In this document: positions 1-10,286 of the stretch, piece after piece
How the letters are laid out: every line of letters starts with the position of its first letter
How positions within the stretch are numbered: the stretch's first letter is position 1
NCBI GenBank assembly: GCA_907163375.1
Contig: CAJQUW010007550.1
Location: forward strand, 292,028-356,027
Direction of reading: 5' to 3'
Length of the DNA: 64,000 nt
Origin: Prostheceraeus crozeri
Taxonomy: Eukaryota; Platyhelminthes; Polycladida; Euryleptidae
The notes under the pieces: model-generated
What the model saw: the letters and a program-made list of their open reading frames with translations, nothing else
Databases searched by the model: none
Told to the model about the DNA's origin: nothing
Program-made: the position numbers and the translations under genes

Positions 1-336
1 GAAACAATTCAAAAAGAAGGGGCTGGTATCTTTTATGGTATTGGAAGTATCGTTAACTTGATTAAAAATAATAAAGATTTGATTTCATCTGCTGCTAAAG
101 GAGCAGCTGCCATAGTTAGTACAGCTAGTGCAATATCGAATGCTGTTAAGTCACAAAACGAATTAAAACAACTAGAAGCTATTCATAAACTTAGGAATGA
201 TGCTTAAGACCTACAAAAAGATAAAAAACTCTCAGAGGAAACAAAAAACAAAATTGCACAATTAGCGAAGATGGAAAGTAAACATGATGAAAAAACAATT
301 GAAGAAATGAGAGGAAATGTATTAGCAAAATTCTAG
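1..336 (+). CDS. Minor-capsid/core-like protein, partial at window edge (element 1)
   Basis: The region is open at the left edge. Its start encodes a glycine-rich, then alanine-rich hydrophobic helix (GIGSIVNLIKNN followed by SSAAKGAAAIVSTASAI), then a charged lysine/glutamate-rich tail. Amphipathic glycine/alanine-rich segments of this kind are typical of small internal capsid proteins of adenovirus-like and Polinton elements (pVI/pX-like). This is inferred from composition and context only. It lies just upstream of the capsid-like region and on the same strand. Confidence 0.3.
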
Positions 337-460
337 TACCAAACTGATTTTTTCTAATAAAAAAATATAATGTCAACTCTGATCGAAAGCTAATTTAGAT
401 TAGACGATCCCCAGTTCGTTAGTTGCAATCAAAAAAAAGAATGACTATATAAGAGTTGCT

Positions 461-1707
461 ATGAACCCCGGTTCTTCAGGAAGAGTGAATACTGGTGGTG
501 ATTTAATTTTTGAAGTTATTAATCAGCAAAGTTATTTATATTTACCCGATTCATTTTTACACGGTGAATATTCTCTATATTCTGATGCTAATTTCACAAC
601 ACCATTACCAGAAACCGATAATATTGCATTAGAGAATAATTTTTTTCCAAAATTATTTACACAAATGCGTTTAGATGTTGCAACTGAAAATATAGAAACA
701 ATAAGTGATTCTCCAGGTGTAATTGATACAATGCTTAGATTTGTAACAATTGGTGAAAATAATAAAAAGTATGAAATCGAAGGTTGGTTTCCTGATACTA
801 ATGATGGTATAATTGTTGGTGATTTAACTCACGCTGGAACAGACGCAGCAGGAATTGTGAAAGATGTAGAACAAATTGCAAAAAACATTTAAATAAAACA
901 AATAATAATGCATATAAAGAAAGACGTAATTTTAATAATAAAAGTAAACAAACAATTGATTGTTCATTGTCTCCATTATTCGGGTATTTAGATTACAACA
1001 AAATATCATATCAATTAAAGTTCAAATTAATAATTCATCGCACTGTAAATAATGAATCAATATTTTATGGAAAGGCTGGGAAGAAAGGATATTTAAAAAT
1101 TGATAGATTTGAATGGTGGATCAAGCACATCACTCCTAGTTTAGAGGTTGGATTAAATATTACGAAACGATTAAATACTAATAAACCAATTCCAGTAAGT
1201 TTTATGAAGCGTACTGCGAGTTCAGTCACTTTTACTGAACAAAGATTTAACTGGCATTTCACAAGGCCATCGAATACTCCAAGATATTTTTTACTCGCTT
1301 TTCAAAAGAATGAAACACCTAGTTTTGATAAGAACAATAGTCTTTTCCATATTAATTCAATTAGAAGTTTACAAATTTCATTAAATCAAACACGTTATCC
1401 TATCGATCCATTAAGATTTGATAGCTCAAATAATCAATTTATGGAAGGATATGACGCTTATAGAAATCTACGTCGAGAATTTGGAGTTGAAGCACAATTA
1501 AATCCTGTAGATTGGAAGAATTTATATCCTGTTTTCTGTTTTGATTTAAGTGCACAATCTGAAGATATTATTAAGACTGGTTGTGATGTTACAATTAATA
1601 TTGAAAAGACAAATTCCATAACCTCATTGATAGCTTATGGTTTATTGCTAGAAGATGTAGAATATTCAATTGAAATTCTTAATGGAAAGATGGTTAGGAT
1701 TGGTTAG
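461..1707 (+). CDS. Capsid-protein-like region (element 1)
   Basis: This plus-strand coding region is rich in beta-strand-type sequence with aromatic and asparagine residues, and its C-terminal part reads WKNLYPVFCFDLS followed by short beta segments. That ending resembles the end of the capsid-like protein of element 2 (49978-51255), which has YTIYAFDLTADSD followed by a similar beta-rich tail. I infer a double-jelly-roll-type major capsid protein, from this partial resemblance and position only; no single motif proves it. The region ends at a hairpin-rich spacer shared with the convergent fibre-like gene. Confidence 0.4.
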
Positions 1708-1940
1708 AAAAACCCAAGACTTCGTCGATAGGCTAAAGCCTCTGAACAAAGTTCTATAGGTTAGTAACTTTGATCTGATCGGCTAAAGCCAGAGGAGCTT
1801 CGCTCCGATCGGTTAGTAACCTGAACAAAAGTGATCGGCTAAAGCCTCTGAACAAAGTTCTATAGGTTAGAAACCTGAGGACCTTTGGTCCGATTAAGAT
1901 ATACGTGCGTCATCGGCTAAAGCCTCTGGATAAGGTCCGA
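1708..1940. repeat. Hairpin-rich spacer between convergent genes (element 1)
   Basis: Repeats of GATCGGCTAAAGCC alternate with short perfect hairpins: GAAC-AAA-GTTC (twice), GGAGC-TTC-GCTCC and GGACC-TTT-GGTCC. Each is followed by a short CTATAGG or CGAT-type tail. Stem sequences change while pairing is kept. The spacer sits at the 3' ends of two convergent genes, so a role in transcript 3'-end formation or RNA structure is plausible but not shown. Confidence 0.7.
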
Positions 1941-2684
1941 TCAAGATTTACGTTTGTGAATGGACAACAACTTCGAGATAACTTTATTAATTTTCTGTTG
2001 CACTTTATCTATTGCGTCAAGCAGCGTGTGATGTACTTTAATTTCTTTTCTATTAACTTGCATTTTCTCCTGGTTAATCTTCAACGCCGTTTTAAGAGCA
2101 TTCAATTGTGCTTTATCACTAACCTTCTGATTAAGTGTTTTTACTTCATTTATCATTTTATTCATGAACTTCACTTGTTGTGTAATTCTGGTACTCAATT
2201 CGTCAACACTTTTTTGGAATGTAGATTGCAGTTGTTGCAACTGTTGTAATAATTTTTGATTCTTTTCAGTAACTTTGACTAACTCTTCTTTCAGTTGTTT
2301 ATTTTGATTTGTATTCTTTATGATGGCACCCCTTAAAGTTATTGATAATAGGATTACAATCTTTGATTGTTCTGTTATTTTTTTATGAAGTGTTGATATA
2401 TCTACGTGTACTTCTAGAGCTTTATTCTTTTTATCAAGTTTTAAGAATTTTTTTGTTAATGATTTGTCATTAAGTTTTAGCAACTCTAATTCATTTATTA
2501 GTGGAGCCACCTGTCTATCAACATATTCTTTATTTGCTAATTCAGTATTTTGTTGCGGAAGAATGGAAAGATGTAACGGTCCTGTTAAAACGTCTCCAGT
2601 TTTCATGATATAGTTGTCTAGGTCTATGTCTGATTCTTGATTATTTGAAATGTAAGCGCCTCCTCCAACATTTGTCAACATCAT
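1941..2684 (-). CDS. Fibre-like coiled-coil protein (element 1)
   Basis: The protein is 247 aa. Near the N-terminus (about residues 27-55) it carries MKTGDVLTGPLHL and then ELANKEYVDRQV. This pairing is the well-known motif of phage tail-fibre and spike stems, where a TG-x-hTG-x-L element is followed by a KYVD-type peptide before a trimeric coiled coil. The rest, about residues 60-245, is a long heptad-rich, Lys/Gln/Glu-rich coiled coil. No globular head domain is obvious. I infer a trimeric fibre or spike shaft. It is divergently arranged with the zinc-finger gene starting at 2702; the gap between the two start codons is only 17 bp. Confidence 0.5.
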   Translation of the reverse strand: MMLTNVGGGAYISNNQESDIDLDNYIMKTGDVLTGPLHLSILPQQNTELANKEYVDRQVAPLINELELLKLNDKSLTKKFLKLDKKNKALEVHVDISTLHKKITEQSKIVILLSITLRGAIIKNTNQNKQLKEELVKVTEKNQKLLQQLQQLQSTFQKSVDELSTRITQQVKFMNKMINEVKTLNQKVSDKAQLNALKTALKINQEKMQVNRKEIKVHHTLLDAIDKVQQKINKVISKLLSIHKRKS

Positions 2685-2701
2685 TTTTTCTGTTTAAAAA
2701 T

Positions 2702-3388
2702 ATGTTATCTAAGGAGGAATTTGAAGCCCCACGTTCCGAAGAAGTTGACGCTTTGCGTCTCGGCATCGAAGATGCAGTTGGTGGAGCCAAGCTTCTATCC
2801 AACAAAGTTGGCAGAACCAAGGTTCTATGTGAAATCTGTAATGCGCCATTCCATAACAAAGCATTATTAAATAAGCATGTGAAAGTAGTACATGCAACTG
2901 CATCTCCAGCACATGCAACAGCACACCCAGTGCAACACTTACAACAGTTACAACAGCACCAACCAGTAGAACAACAAATGATACAACAACAAATGTTACA
3001 ACAACAAATGCTACAACAACAACAAATGCTAGAACGGACGCAACCAGTAAAAAAAACGTGTGCTGAATGTGGAAAAGACTTAACATCTAAGAATTTTGCA
3101 CGTCATCAAAAAAGATGTCAATTACCAACACAACCAAAAATAAAAGATAGAAAATGTTTGAATTGTAATAGATATTTCACTGCCCAGGGTTTTACTAATC
3201 ATTCTAAGTCACGTACAATTAACACACGTAAATGTACTAGTTGTGAAATTCTTAAACCCAAAACAGAATTTTATGATAGCAAATACCAATGTAAAGAATG
3301 CTTAAAAGCACAAGTGAGATGTAATAACTGTAACAAAGTTGTAATGAAGAGAAACTTCGCACGTCATGTAACAATTTGTCATGAGTAA
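2702..3388 (+). CDS. CxxC zinc-finger protein with Q-rich linker (element 1)
   Basis: An ATG at 2702 starts a 228-aa protein. It contains a C2H2-like finger near residues 44-65 (CEICNAPFHNKALLNKHVK), a glutamine/methionine-rich linker near 78-115 (QQQML-type repeats), and then four further Cys-pair units: CAECGKDLTSKNFARH, CLNCNRYF, CTSCEILK and CNNCNKVVMKRNFARH. Such FARH-type fingers are common in proteins and polymerase N-termini of these elements. A role in nucleic acid binding is inferred. Residues about 20-40 are encoded by two tandem hairpin-bearing units (see the hairpin finding). Confidence 0.6.
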   Translation: MLSKEEFEAPRSEEVDALRLGIEDAVGGAKLLSNKVGRTKVLCEICNAPFHNKALLNKHVKVVHATASPAHATAHPVQHLQQLQQHQPVEQQMIQQQMLQQQMLQQQQMLERTQPVKKTCAECGKDLTSKNFARHQKRCQLPTQPKIKDRKCLNCNRYFTAQGFTNHSKSRTINTRKCTSCEILKPKTEFYDSKYQCKECLKAQVRCNNCNKVVMKRNFARHVTICHE

Positions 3389-3832
3389 ATAACTTTGTAT
3401 CTGTAATAGTCCGGAGGTCAAGTCCATACAATTACTTGAGTCTCTTGTCTTCTTTTAAGCCTCGGTCTAAATAGATCGTAACATCATCTTCATTAGCGTA
3501 ATTAACTTTTGTATCTGTAATAGTCCGGAGGTCAAGTCCATACAGTTACTTGAATCTCTTGTCTTCTTTTAAGCTTCAGACAGTCCGACACTCACTTGAG
3601 TCTCTTGTCCTCTTTTAAGCTTCGGACAGTCCATACACTCACTTGAGTCCCTTACCCTCTTTTAAGCTTCGGACAGTCCGACACTCACTTGAGTGCCTTG
3701 CCTTCATTTAAGCCTCAGACTAAATAGACCGTAGTAGTCCGGAGGTGCTACAGAGGTATAAAACACTCAAAGGAGTGTCGGACTAGTCGAGAGTCTGAAG
3801 CATTTTTTCTCATATAAAAAATAGGAAAAAAG
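3389..3832. repeat. Tandem 46-47 bp array with hairpins (element 1)
   Basis: The motif ACTTGAGTCTCTTG, followed by a run ending TTTTAAGCYTC, recurs at 3434, 3548, 3594, 3641 and 3687. The spacing is 114, then 46, 47 and 46 bp. The segment beginning TAACTTTGTATCTG at about 3389 is itself repeated near 3501. ACTCACTTGAGT and ACACTCAAAGGAGTGT form small hairpins. The array lies downstream of the zinc-finger gene. No protein-coding signal is seen. Confidence 0.7.
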
Positions 3833-3964
3833 ATGAATATAGAAAATAGAGCTACACTAGATGTTATACGAACAGGAATTAGTGATTTTCGAGATGTACT
3901 GAAAAATATGAAACCTTTAGTTTATGATGCTAAGAATACAATAAGTGATATAAAACCATTATGA
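3833..3964 (+). CDS. Small unknown protein, 43 aa (element 1)
   Basis: An ATG preceded by an A-rich leader opens a 43-aa frame beginning MNIENRATLDVIRTG and ending in KPL. It is predicted mostly helical. No family is recognised. It sits between the repeat array and the next plus-strand gene at 4000, and its A-rich leader resembles that of its neighbours, which is the main support that it is real. Confidence 0.3.
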   Translation: MNIENRATLDVIRTGISDFRDVLKNMKPLVYDAKNTISDIKPL

Positions 3965-3999
3965 AATAATAAATTATTTTTAAAAAAATAAATAAAATT

Positions 4000-4350
4000 A
4001 TGTCTAAACATAATGACTATATTCAGTATATCATCAAACACATACCAGTGTTAAAAGATTATCATCATCCTATAAATCCTGTAAATTCAAAAAAAGAAGT
4101 TAAATTTCAGTACCATCATAAATACATGGAGTTAGTTAAAGATTACAAAATAAAACACGGTTTAAAACCACATATTAAAAATGGATACTTACCACCGTGT
4201 CTACGAAGTTTCAGAGTATTTTTAGCGTATAATAATTTATGGTGGTTGGTTAAGAAAGAACATTTAACAGCTTACGATCTAAAGACATTAAATGAATTAA
4301 ATATTCCTGTATATATCCAACGAAGTTGGCGGAACCGAGGTTCTATGTAA
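4000..4350 (+). CDS. Unknown basic protein, 116 aa (element 1)
   Basis: The protein is basic and aromatic (His, Tyr, Lys rich), with FRVFLAYNNLWWLVKKEHL near residues 71-90. I recognise no family. The last codons (SWRNRGSM) come from a hairpin-bearing motif, GTTGGCGGAACCGAGGTTCT, that also occurs inside the zinc-finger gene at about 2814-2836; the native C-terminus may therefore have been replaced by a mobile hairpin unit. A duplicated T/A-rich leader (4351-4408) separates it from the next gene. Confidence 0.4.
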   Translation: MSKHNDYIQYIIKHIPVLKDYHHPINPVNSKKEVKFQYHHKYMELVKDYKIKHGLKPHIKNGYLPPCLRSFRVFLAYNNLWWLVKKEHLTAYDLKTLNELNIPVYIQRSWRNRGSM

Positions 4351-4408
4351 AAACATAAATTTTTTTATAAAAAAGTAAAACATAAATTTTTTATTAAAAA
4401 AAGGTAAA

Positions 4409-4816
4409 ATGGAGGAAGGTAACCTATATTGTAGCATATGTAAAAAACAGTTACAGACGCCTAGAGGTTATAAATCTCATTTAAAGAGTCGTTTGCATTT
4501 ACAGAATGTAGAACGACATAATACAAGTGATATAACGAGAATGAATGAATATATAAACTATCTAAAAACATTACCTTCTGATATAGAAGTTAAAAGAGTA
4601 TTTGATGATTATTCACATTCAGAATATAAAAAAGTTTTTAGTGTAATAGATGAACCTGAAATAGATGAACCTGAAATAGATATAAAGTATTTATATGATG
4701 ATCCCGAACAAAGTGACATTTATGAGTATGATGAATCTGTCGAAACCGATGAAACTTTTTATGATATTCTATCCAACTTTTATAGTATATTTAGAAAATC
4801 TTTCAATGTTATATGA
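4409..4816 (+). CDS. C2H2 zinc-finger protein with acidic tail (element 1)
   Basis: The protein is 135 aa. Residues 8-30 form a C2H2 finger (CSICKKQLQTPRGYKSHLKS, then RLH). Residues about 55-115 are strongly acidic, with a repeated EPEID. The stop overlaps the start of the following coding region (4813). Finger proteins directly upstream of the polymerase are common in this element class, so a role in DNA binding or replication is inferred. Confidence 0.5.
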   Translation: MEEGNLYCSICKKQLQTPRGYKSHLKSRLHLQNVERHNTSDITRMNEYINYLKTLPSDIEVKRVFDDYSHSEYKKVFSVIDEPEIDEPEIDIKYLYDDPEQSDIYEYDESVETDETFYDILSNFYSIFRKSFNVI

Positions 4817-7800
4817 ATGTAGAAGTACGTTCCACAAAGACTGGACCTGATGGAAATATTGAAGAAATAGTACAAGGCCATTTTAGTCAAACTCAAGTAA
4901 TCTTAAATGTAAATGATATACAACCTATATTTGAAACAATGATAAATAAATTAAAAGATGCTATAACTGAAGCTCAGTTGCGTGAATCTGGTTGGAAGCT
5001 TGTTAGAATAGTATCCAAGAAATTAGTAATTAACAAATATAAAAATAATACTGGAGGTAGTTACATACCCCTACCTTTCAGTTCACCAGAAATAATTAAC
5101 ATACAAAACGACGACGACTATTGTTTTCTGTGGAGTGTTATAGCACATTTACATCCTGCACGATATCACAAAGAAAGACTAAGTCATTACAAAAAAGAAG
5201 AATACATAAATGAATTTGATCTTTCTGATGGATTAGATGAATTTCCATATGATTATAATAAGCTAACAAAGTCATAAAAAGAACAAACATATAATAGAAG
5301 TAAATGTGTTTGAATTAAATGTGAAGTATATTTCTATTGGTGATATTACTCCCTTATATCCCGGAGATATTGACGTTAATAACAACTTAAAAGAATTTTA
5401 TTTGAATAACAAAAATTTATGCCAAACAGAAATAGTATACAATGAAAGAGGAAATTACATGAATCATAATATTATTTACAAAGGAAATGTAATATGTACT
5501 GAAAAATATGAAATTATAAAAACATTAACACTCATAATGGTTAATCATAATAATTATAAAGGACGCGGTTTTACTTCTGGATATCAACAGCAGTTACAGA
5601 TGTTAGAACAGCAATATCAACAACAGTTACAGATGTTAGAACAGTTACAGATGTTAGAACAGCAATATCAACAACAGTTACAGATGCTACAGCAGCAATA
5701 TCAACAACAGTTACAGATGTTACAGCAGCAATATCAACAGTTACAGATGTTAGAACAGCAATATCAACAACAGTTACAGATGTTACAGCAGCAATATCAA
5801 CAGTTACAGATGTTACAGCAACAATATCAACAACAGTTACAGATGTTAGAACAGCAATATCAACAACAGTTACAGATGTTAGAACAACCAGCACAAGCAA
5901 ATATATTATGTTATAAAGAACATTACATATTGTGCAAAGATGTTTCTATATTTACAAAAACTTCAGATAATGCTAATTTCCCCCGTCTTCAATGTATGAT
6001 AAGTTTTAGAACTGAACAAGCATTGAATAATCACTTTGCAAATTGTCAAGAAAATGAAGCAGTCAGAAATACGTTTCCAAAAGAAGATTATTTAGAATAC
6101 AATAAATGGTATTTCAAAAATAAAGTACCCTTTACAATATATTGTGATTTTTAAGCATATAATGTCAAAGTTACAGAACAAAGTACTAGCAAGCATTTGT
6201 TTGAGCAGAAACCATTATGTTGGGGAATGTACATTCATTCAAATTACCCCGAATTATTTAAATCAGAATATTATCAGTATTATGGTGAGGACAGTGCTAT
6301 AAAGTTTGTTAACACAATAGAAGAATTACAAGGACGTTTTTCACAATTGCTTAAAACAAATAAACCAATGCTTCTATTAACGTCTGAACAATTAGTGCAA
6401 TTTAATAATGAAAAGAATTGTTATTACTGTGGTAAAGAATTTACAACTTATGAGCGAAGCGACGGCTCTGCCGACAAAGTAAAAGATCATGATCATCTAA
6501 ATGGATTATATAGAGGTGCAGCACATAATTCTTGTAATCTTAATGCAAACAAATTTAGATATAACTTTGTTCCTTTATATTTCTACAATGGTTCTAAGTA
6601 TGATTTCCATTTAATAATAAACTATTTATTTTCATCTGAAACATTACAGCAATTAAGAACAAACGTACTATGTAAAACAGAAGAAGAATACTTTTCAATG
6701 CAATTTGGAAGTATTAGAATATTAGATGCATTTAGATTTTTTACTCCTTATTCATTGGAAGCCATGGGTAAAACATTAAAACCTGAACAATGTAAAATAT
6801 TAAGTAAATATAACTTGAATCCTCTAAAAGGCATATTTCCCTATGAGTACATAACTGGGGACATCACCAAAATAAATGAAATAATGCAAGAACAACAACT
6901 TCCTTCACGTGACAAATTTAAAATAACATTGAAACAATCAGAACTATCAGAAGAAGATTATAATGAAGCACAGAAGAATTGGAAAGATCTCAATTGTCAA
7001 AATATGTTTGATTATACAATGAAATATCTTCAGATAGATGTATTGATACTGGCTGATCTATTTGAAAACTTTCGTGATATGTGTATAGAATATTACGGAA
7101 TAGATCCATGTTATTGCTATTCTACACCAGGTTTAACATGGTTAGCAGGATTAAAACATACTGGTGTTAAACTTAAACATTATAAAGAAAATACATATGA
7201 TAAATTATTATTTTTTGAATCTGGGATTAGAGGCGGTGTATCATCTGTTTTAGGTAATAGATATGTTAAATGTTATAATAAGAAAGTAAATCATGATACT
7301 TATGGAATAATGAAACCTTTGTCACAAGAGGAGAAAGAAAAGATATTAGAAATTTTTCGAACGAAACGAGAAGGAGTAGAACGTGAAAATGCAATTGATG
7401 AGTTTATGAGAGAAAACTATTTGTTATATTATGATTTTAATAGCTTATATTCTTCTTGCATGATACAAGAATTGCCTACAGGTGAAATGGAATGGAGTGG
7501 TAATGATAAGTACGAACGAACTATTGAAGATGGATATGGTTACGTATATGAAGTTGATTTACGATACCCTGATGAAATAAAATATACAACAAAATATTTT
7601 CCATTCTGTCCTGAAAATAAAATACCTGATATAGATGATTTTACAGATTATCAAAAGTTTATATTACCTAAAAAATACAGACCAACAAAGAAACTGATGT
7701 CAAAGCAGACTAATAAAGAAAAGTATGTTGTTGAAGGAAGAATGTTAGATTGGTATTTAGATCATGGAATGATTCTCACTAAAATACACCGAAAATTAGT

Positions 7801-8578
7801 ATGTATGAAATCTAAGTGGTTAAAAAATTATATAGAATTTAATATTGAAAAACGTAAAATAGCTAAGAGAAATAAAGATGATTTTGGAAACGTATTCTTC
7901 AAATTAATGAAAAACGCATTTTATGGTAAGACTTTAGAAAATGTACGTAACAGGCAGAACATAGAAATAGTTTATAATAAAGATCGCTTCCAAAATTTAA
8001 CTAGGAAACCAACATATAAAAGAACTACTAGATTTAGTGATAATCTATGTGCTGTTCATCTAAGAAGAAGCATTGTAAAACATGACAAGTTTAATTTTAT
8101 AGGATTTACTATATTAGAATTAGCTAAACTATTTATGTACAGTTTTATATATGATTATTTGGCACCTGCTTATGGTCAGAACTATAAATTACACTTTACA
8201 GATGCCGATTCTGTTTTCTTAGAATTAACAATACCGTATAATTCTTCACTTGATAAAGAAATAGATAAAATAAAAGATATCATTCATCCTTCTGATTTAT
8301 GTAAAGTAAAAGATGAGTTAGGAAATGAGGAGTACATAACAGAAGCTGTATTTCTAAAAGCCAAATGTTATTGTTATAATACAAAGTCTAAAACATCTAA
8401 AACATTAAAAGGAATTTCAAAAGCATCAATAGCTAAACAAATAACATTTCAAGATTATAAGAAGGCATTGTTTAATAATGAAATAAAATCAACATGTAAT
8501 TATAGACTTTGTTCAAAGAAACATAAAATGTACTTAAAAGAGGAACATAAATTAGCATTAGATCCATTTGATGATTAA
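4813..8578 (+). CDS. polB: Protein-primed family B DNA polymerase region (element 1)
   Basis: The region carries, in order: the N-terminal domain seen in invertebrate pPolB genes (DDDYCFLWSVIAHLHPA); a long glutamine-rich repeat (5580-5890); an exonuclease motif I; a Cys/His domain (CYYCGKEF with KVKDHDHLNGLYRGAAH); and the polymerase palm motifs YYDFNSLYSS (about 7430), MKNAFYGKT (about 7910) and the metal-binding TDADSVF (about 8195). This replicates linear element DNA from a protein primer. It is a fossil region with breaks. It faces the convergent ATPase gene, with an 85-bp hairpin-bearing spacer between. Confidence 0.85.
5580..5890 (+). repeat. 33-bp-type tandem repeat coding for Gln-rich heptads
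   Basis: About ten copies of a unit reading CAGTTACAGATGTTAGAACA, then GCAATATCAACAA, occur with small losses in some copies. The repeat encodes QQLQMLEQQYQ-type units and lies within the polymerase region, between its N-terminal domain and its exonuclease motif. A related QQQML-rich stretch occurs in the zinc-finger gene at about 2930-3030. Replication slippage is the likely origin. Confidence 0.85.
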
Positions 8579-8663
8579 AGAAGGATTTTACCTGATGGAA
8601 TAACTACTGTACCTTTTTAATTTTTAAACATCTAGTCAGAGAACAATTGTTCGATTCAGAGTT
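8579..8663. repeat. Hairpin spacer between polymerase and ATPase genes
   Basis: A short spacer between convergent genes carries GAAC-AATT-GTTC, followed across the ATPase stop by CAGAG-TTTTA-CTCTG and GAAC-AAAT-GTTC, the same hairpin family as at 1708-1940. The last of these hairpins lies at the very end of the ATPase coding sequence. A shared 3'-end function is inferred. Confidence 0.6.
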
Positions 8664-9440
8664 TTACTCTGTGAACAAATGTTCTATAACTCTATCATGT
8701 ACTTTTTTATCAATATTGATTGTAATAAATCCATAATCGTTTGACCAAGCAATATTGCAAGATTGTTTAAAATCATCTTTATCTCTTATAGATAAGTCTC
8801 TTAACAAATCACTTAGGTTTCTTGAATTAACTTCGAAAAGCATAAAAATATTAGCATTCTTTCTAATAACGCTGCCATCTAATGAATACATACTTTGTGT
8901 CAAATAAAAGACACTACAGTTTTTGTGTCGTCCTCTTGTGAAATAATTTCTCTGAACTGCCTGATCTTTGTCATTAACACAATCATCAAACACAACACAA
9001 TGTTTTTTCGTTTTATTTAGTTTACTAGGATCTTGCATATTACCACTATCATCTATTAGTTGTATCGATATGTGTTTATTTTTATTGGGTTCTACTAGTT
9101 GTTCATTTTTCTCTGCTTCTTCACACCAAGAACTTATTTCTTCTTCATACTCCGATTTTTCATATTCTTCAAACAGTGAAGCTATAGCTGATTTTGTAAG
9201 ATTATTTTCAAAACCATATTTCGAGAATTGGTAAATAGGTTGGTCTGCTGTTGTTGTATAAATAATAAGATTGTTATAATCCAAAAAGTTGGGTGTCGTG
9301 AGAATTTTAAATAATAGATACGTTTTTCCGCAACCTGATCTTCCACAGATAACTGATAAAACTTTACTGGATAGGTTTGGATGATGATTGAATTTCACTT
9401 TCTTGTTTAGTGGAGATTTTACAGAAGTGTTTTCACTCAT
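8664..9440 (-). CDS. A32/FtsK-like genome packaging ATPase (element 1)
   Basis: The protein is 258 aa. Walker A is GRSGCGKT near residues 33-40, Walker B is HCVVFDDCV near 146-154, and YLTQSMYSLDG near 179-189 matches the sensor-like region of Polinton and NCLDV packaging ATPases. Length and motif order fit the family. The established role is driving element DNA into capsids. The gene heads a minus-strand group with 9463-10251, 10287-11159 and 11393-11872. Confidence 0.85.
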   Translation of the reverse strand: MSENTSVKSPLNKKVKFNHHPNLSSKVLSVICGRSGCGKTYLLFKILTTPNFLDYNNLIIYTTTADQPIYQFSKYGFENNLTKSAIASLFEEYEKSEYEEEISSWCEEAEKNEQLVEPNKNKHISIQLIDDSGNMQDPSKLNKTKKHCVVFDDCVNDKDQAVQRNYFTRGRHKNCSVFYLTQSMYSLDGSVIRKNANIFMLFEVNSRNLSDLLRDLSIRDKDDFKQSCNIAWSNDYGFITINIDKKVHDRVIEHLFTE

Positions 9441-9462
9441 TTTTTTAAGTCAATATTTTTAA

Positions 9463-10251
9463 TTAAACCTCTCGTAATAATAGATCTATCATAATCTCTT
9501 CAACTCCAAAATTTATTGCCTTTCCTTTCTCATCTGTTATTCTAATGGTAATGGAATTAATTGTTTTTCGTGTAACTGGAAAATATATTAATGATTTTGG
9601 GATTACATTTAAACTGTAACCAATCGGAACTGTAAATGCTGGATAACTGAAGATATTATTTGTTAGCTTTCCATTAACATAACCACCTTCTATAATATCA
9701 CACTGAACGTTGATTGAATTTATTTCAGGTATTTTAGGTATATTTTCACTGATATGAAAACCTTGTGCATAGAGTTTCTTTTTAAATCCTAATAGTTTCG
9801 ACAATGATCTATCATGATTAAAATCAACTTGATGATTTTCATCTAAAGTAAGAGAAAATTTATTTACTGCTGGTTCAACTGCGAAATGTAATTGTTTCTT
9901 GTCTTTAAATTGAATACCTAAATGTCTTTTTATTTCATTGGAAATAGATTCAACTTCATAAGATCCAGGAAGAAAAGTTAATTCTTTCCAAGTTTTACCT
10001 TTGTCATTTGAATACTTAAATCGGTCACTTACATCTTTGATGATATTTTGTATCGTGTTAAATGTTGAAAAACTAGTTAATGCTACTTCATAATGTTTGT
10101 CTTGTTCTAAGTGAATAATAGGATCTAAATTACAAGTATGCGATGACGCAGTTGCTATAAATTTTAATGTCGTACTAAATTTTGATGAGGTTAAAATCTC
10201 GGTTAAATTTTCTAAATGTTTATTAATTTTTTCTAGTTCTGCCGAAGACAT
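9463..10251 (-). CDS. Putative virion protein (element 1)
   Basis: The protein is 262 aa, with an N-terminal helix then beta-rich sequence (HYEVALTSFSTFNTIQNI, RSLSKLLGFKKKLYAQG). The pattern of a W/YEVAL-type strand near the N-terminus and an LGF segment in mid-protein also occurs in the two large proteins of element 2 at 53026-54423 and 54433-55982. I infer the same structural (penton- or fibre-like) class; no experimentally known family is recognised. It lies 22 bp upstream of the ATPase gene. Confidence 0.4.
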   Translation of the reverse strand: MSSAELEKINKHLENLTEILTSSKFSTTLKFIATASSHTCNLDPIIHLEQDKHYEVALTSFSTFNTIQNIIKDVSDRFKYSNDKGKTWKELTFLPGSYEVESISNEIKRHLGIQFKDKKQLHFAVEPAVNKFSLTLDENHQVDFNHDRSLSKLLGFKKKLYAQGFHISENIPKIPEINSINVQCDIIEGGYVNGKLTNNIFSYPAFTVPIGYSLNVIPKSLIYFPVTRKTINSITIRITDEKGKAINFGVEEIMIDLLLREV

Positions 10252-10286
10252 TTTTAACTAAATAATTTAGATATTCCCATATAGAG

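Noticed and set aside
1905-2249. Plus-strand frame opposite the fibre-like gene
   Set aside because: Antisense reading of a Gln/Lys-rich coiled coil, which gives Leu/Phe-rich artefacts.
2709-3086. Minus-strand frame rich in Val and Leu
   Set aside because: It is antisense to the Gln-rich linker of the zinc-finger gene.
5571-5900. Minus-strand frame made of VLTSVTVVDIA repeats
   Set aside because: It is the antisense reading of the Gln-rich tandem repeat; any frame of a 33-bp repeat stays open.
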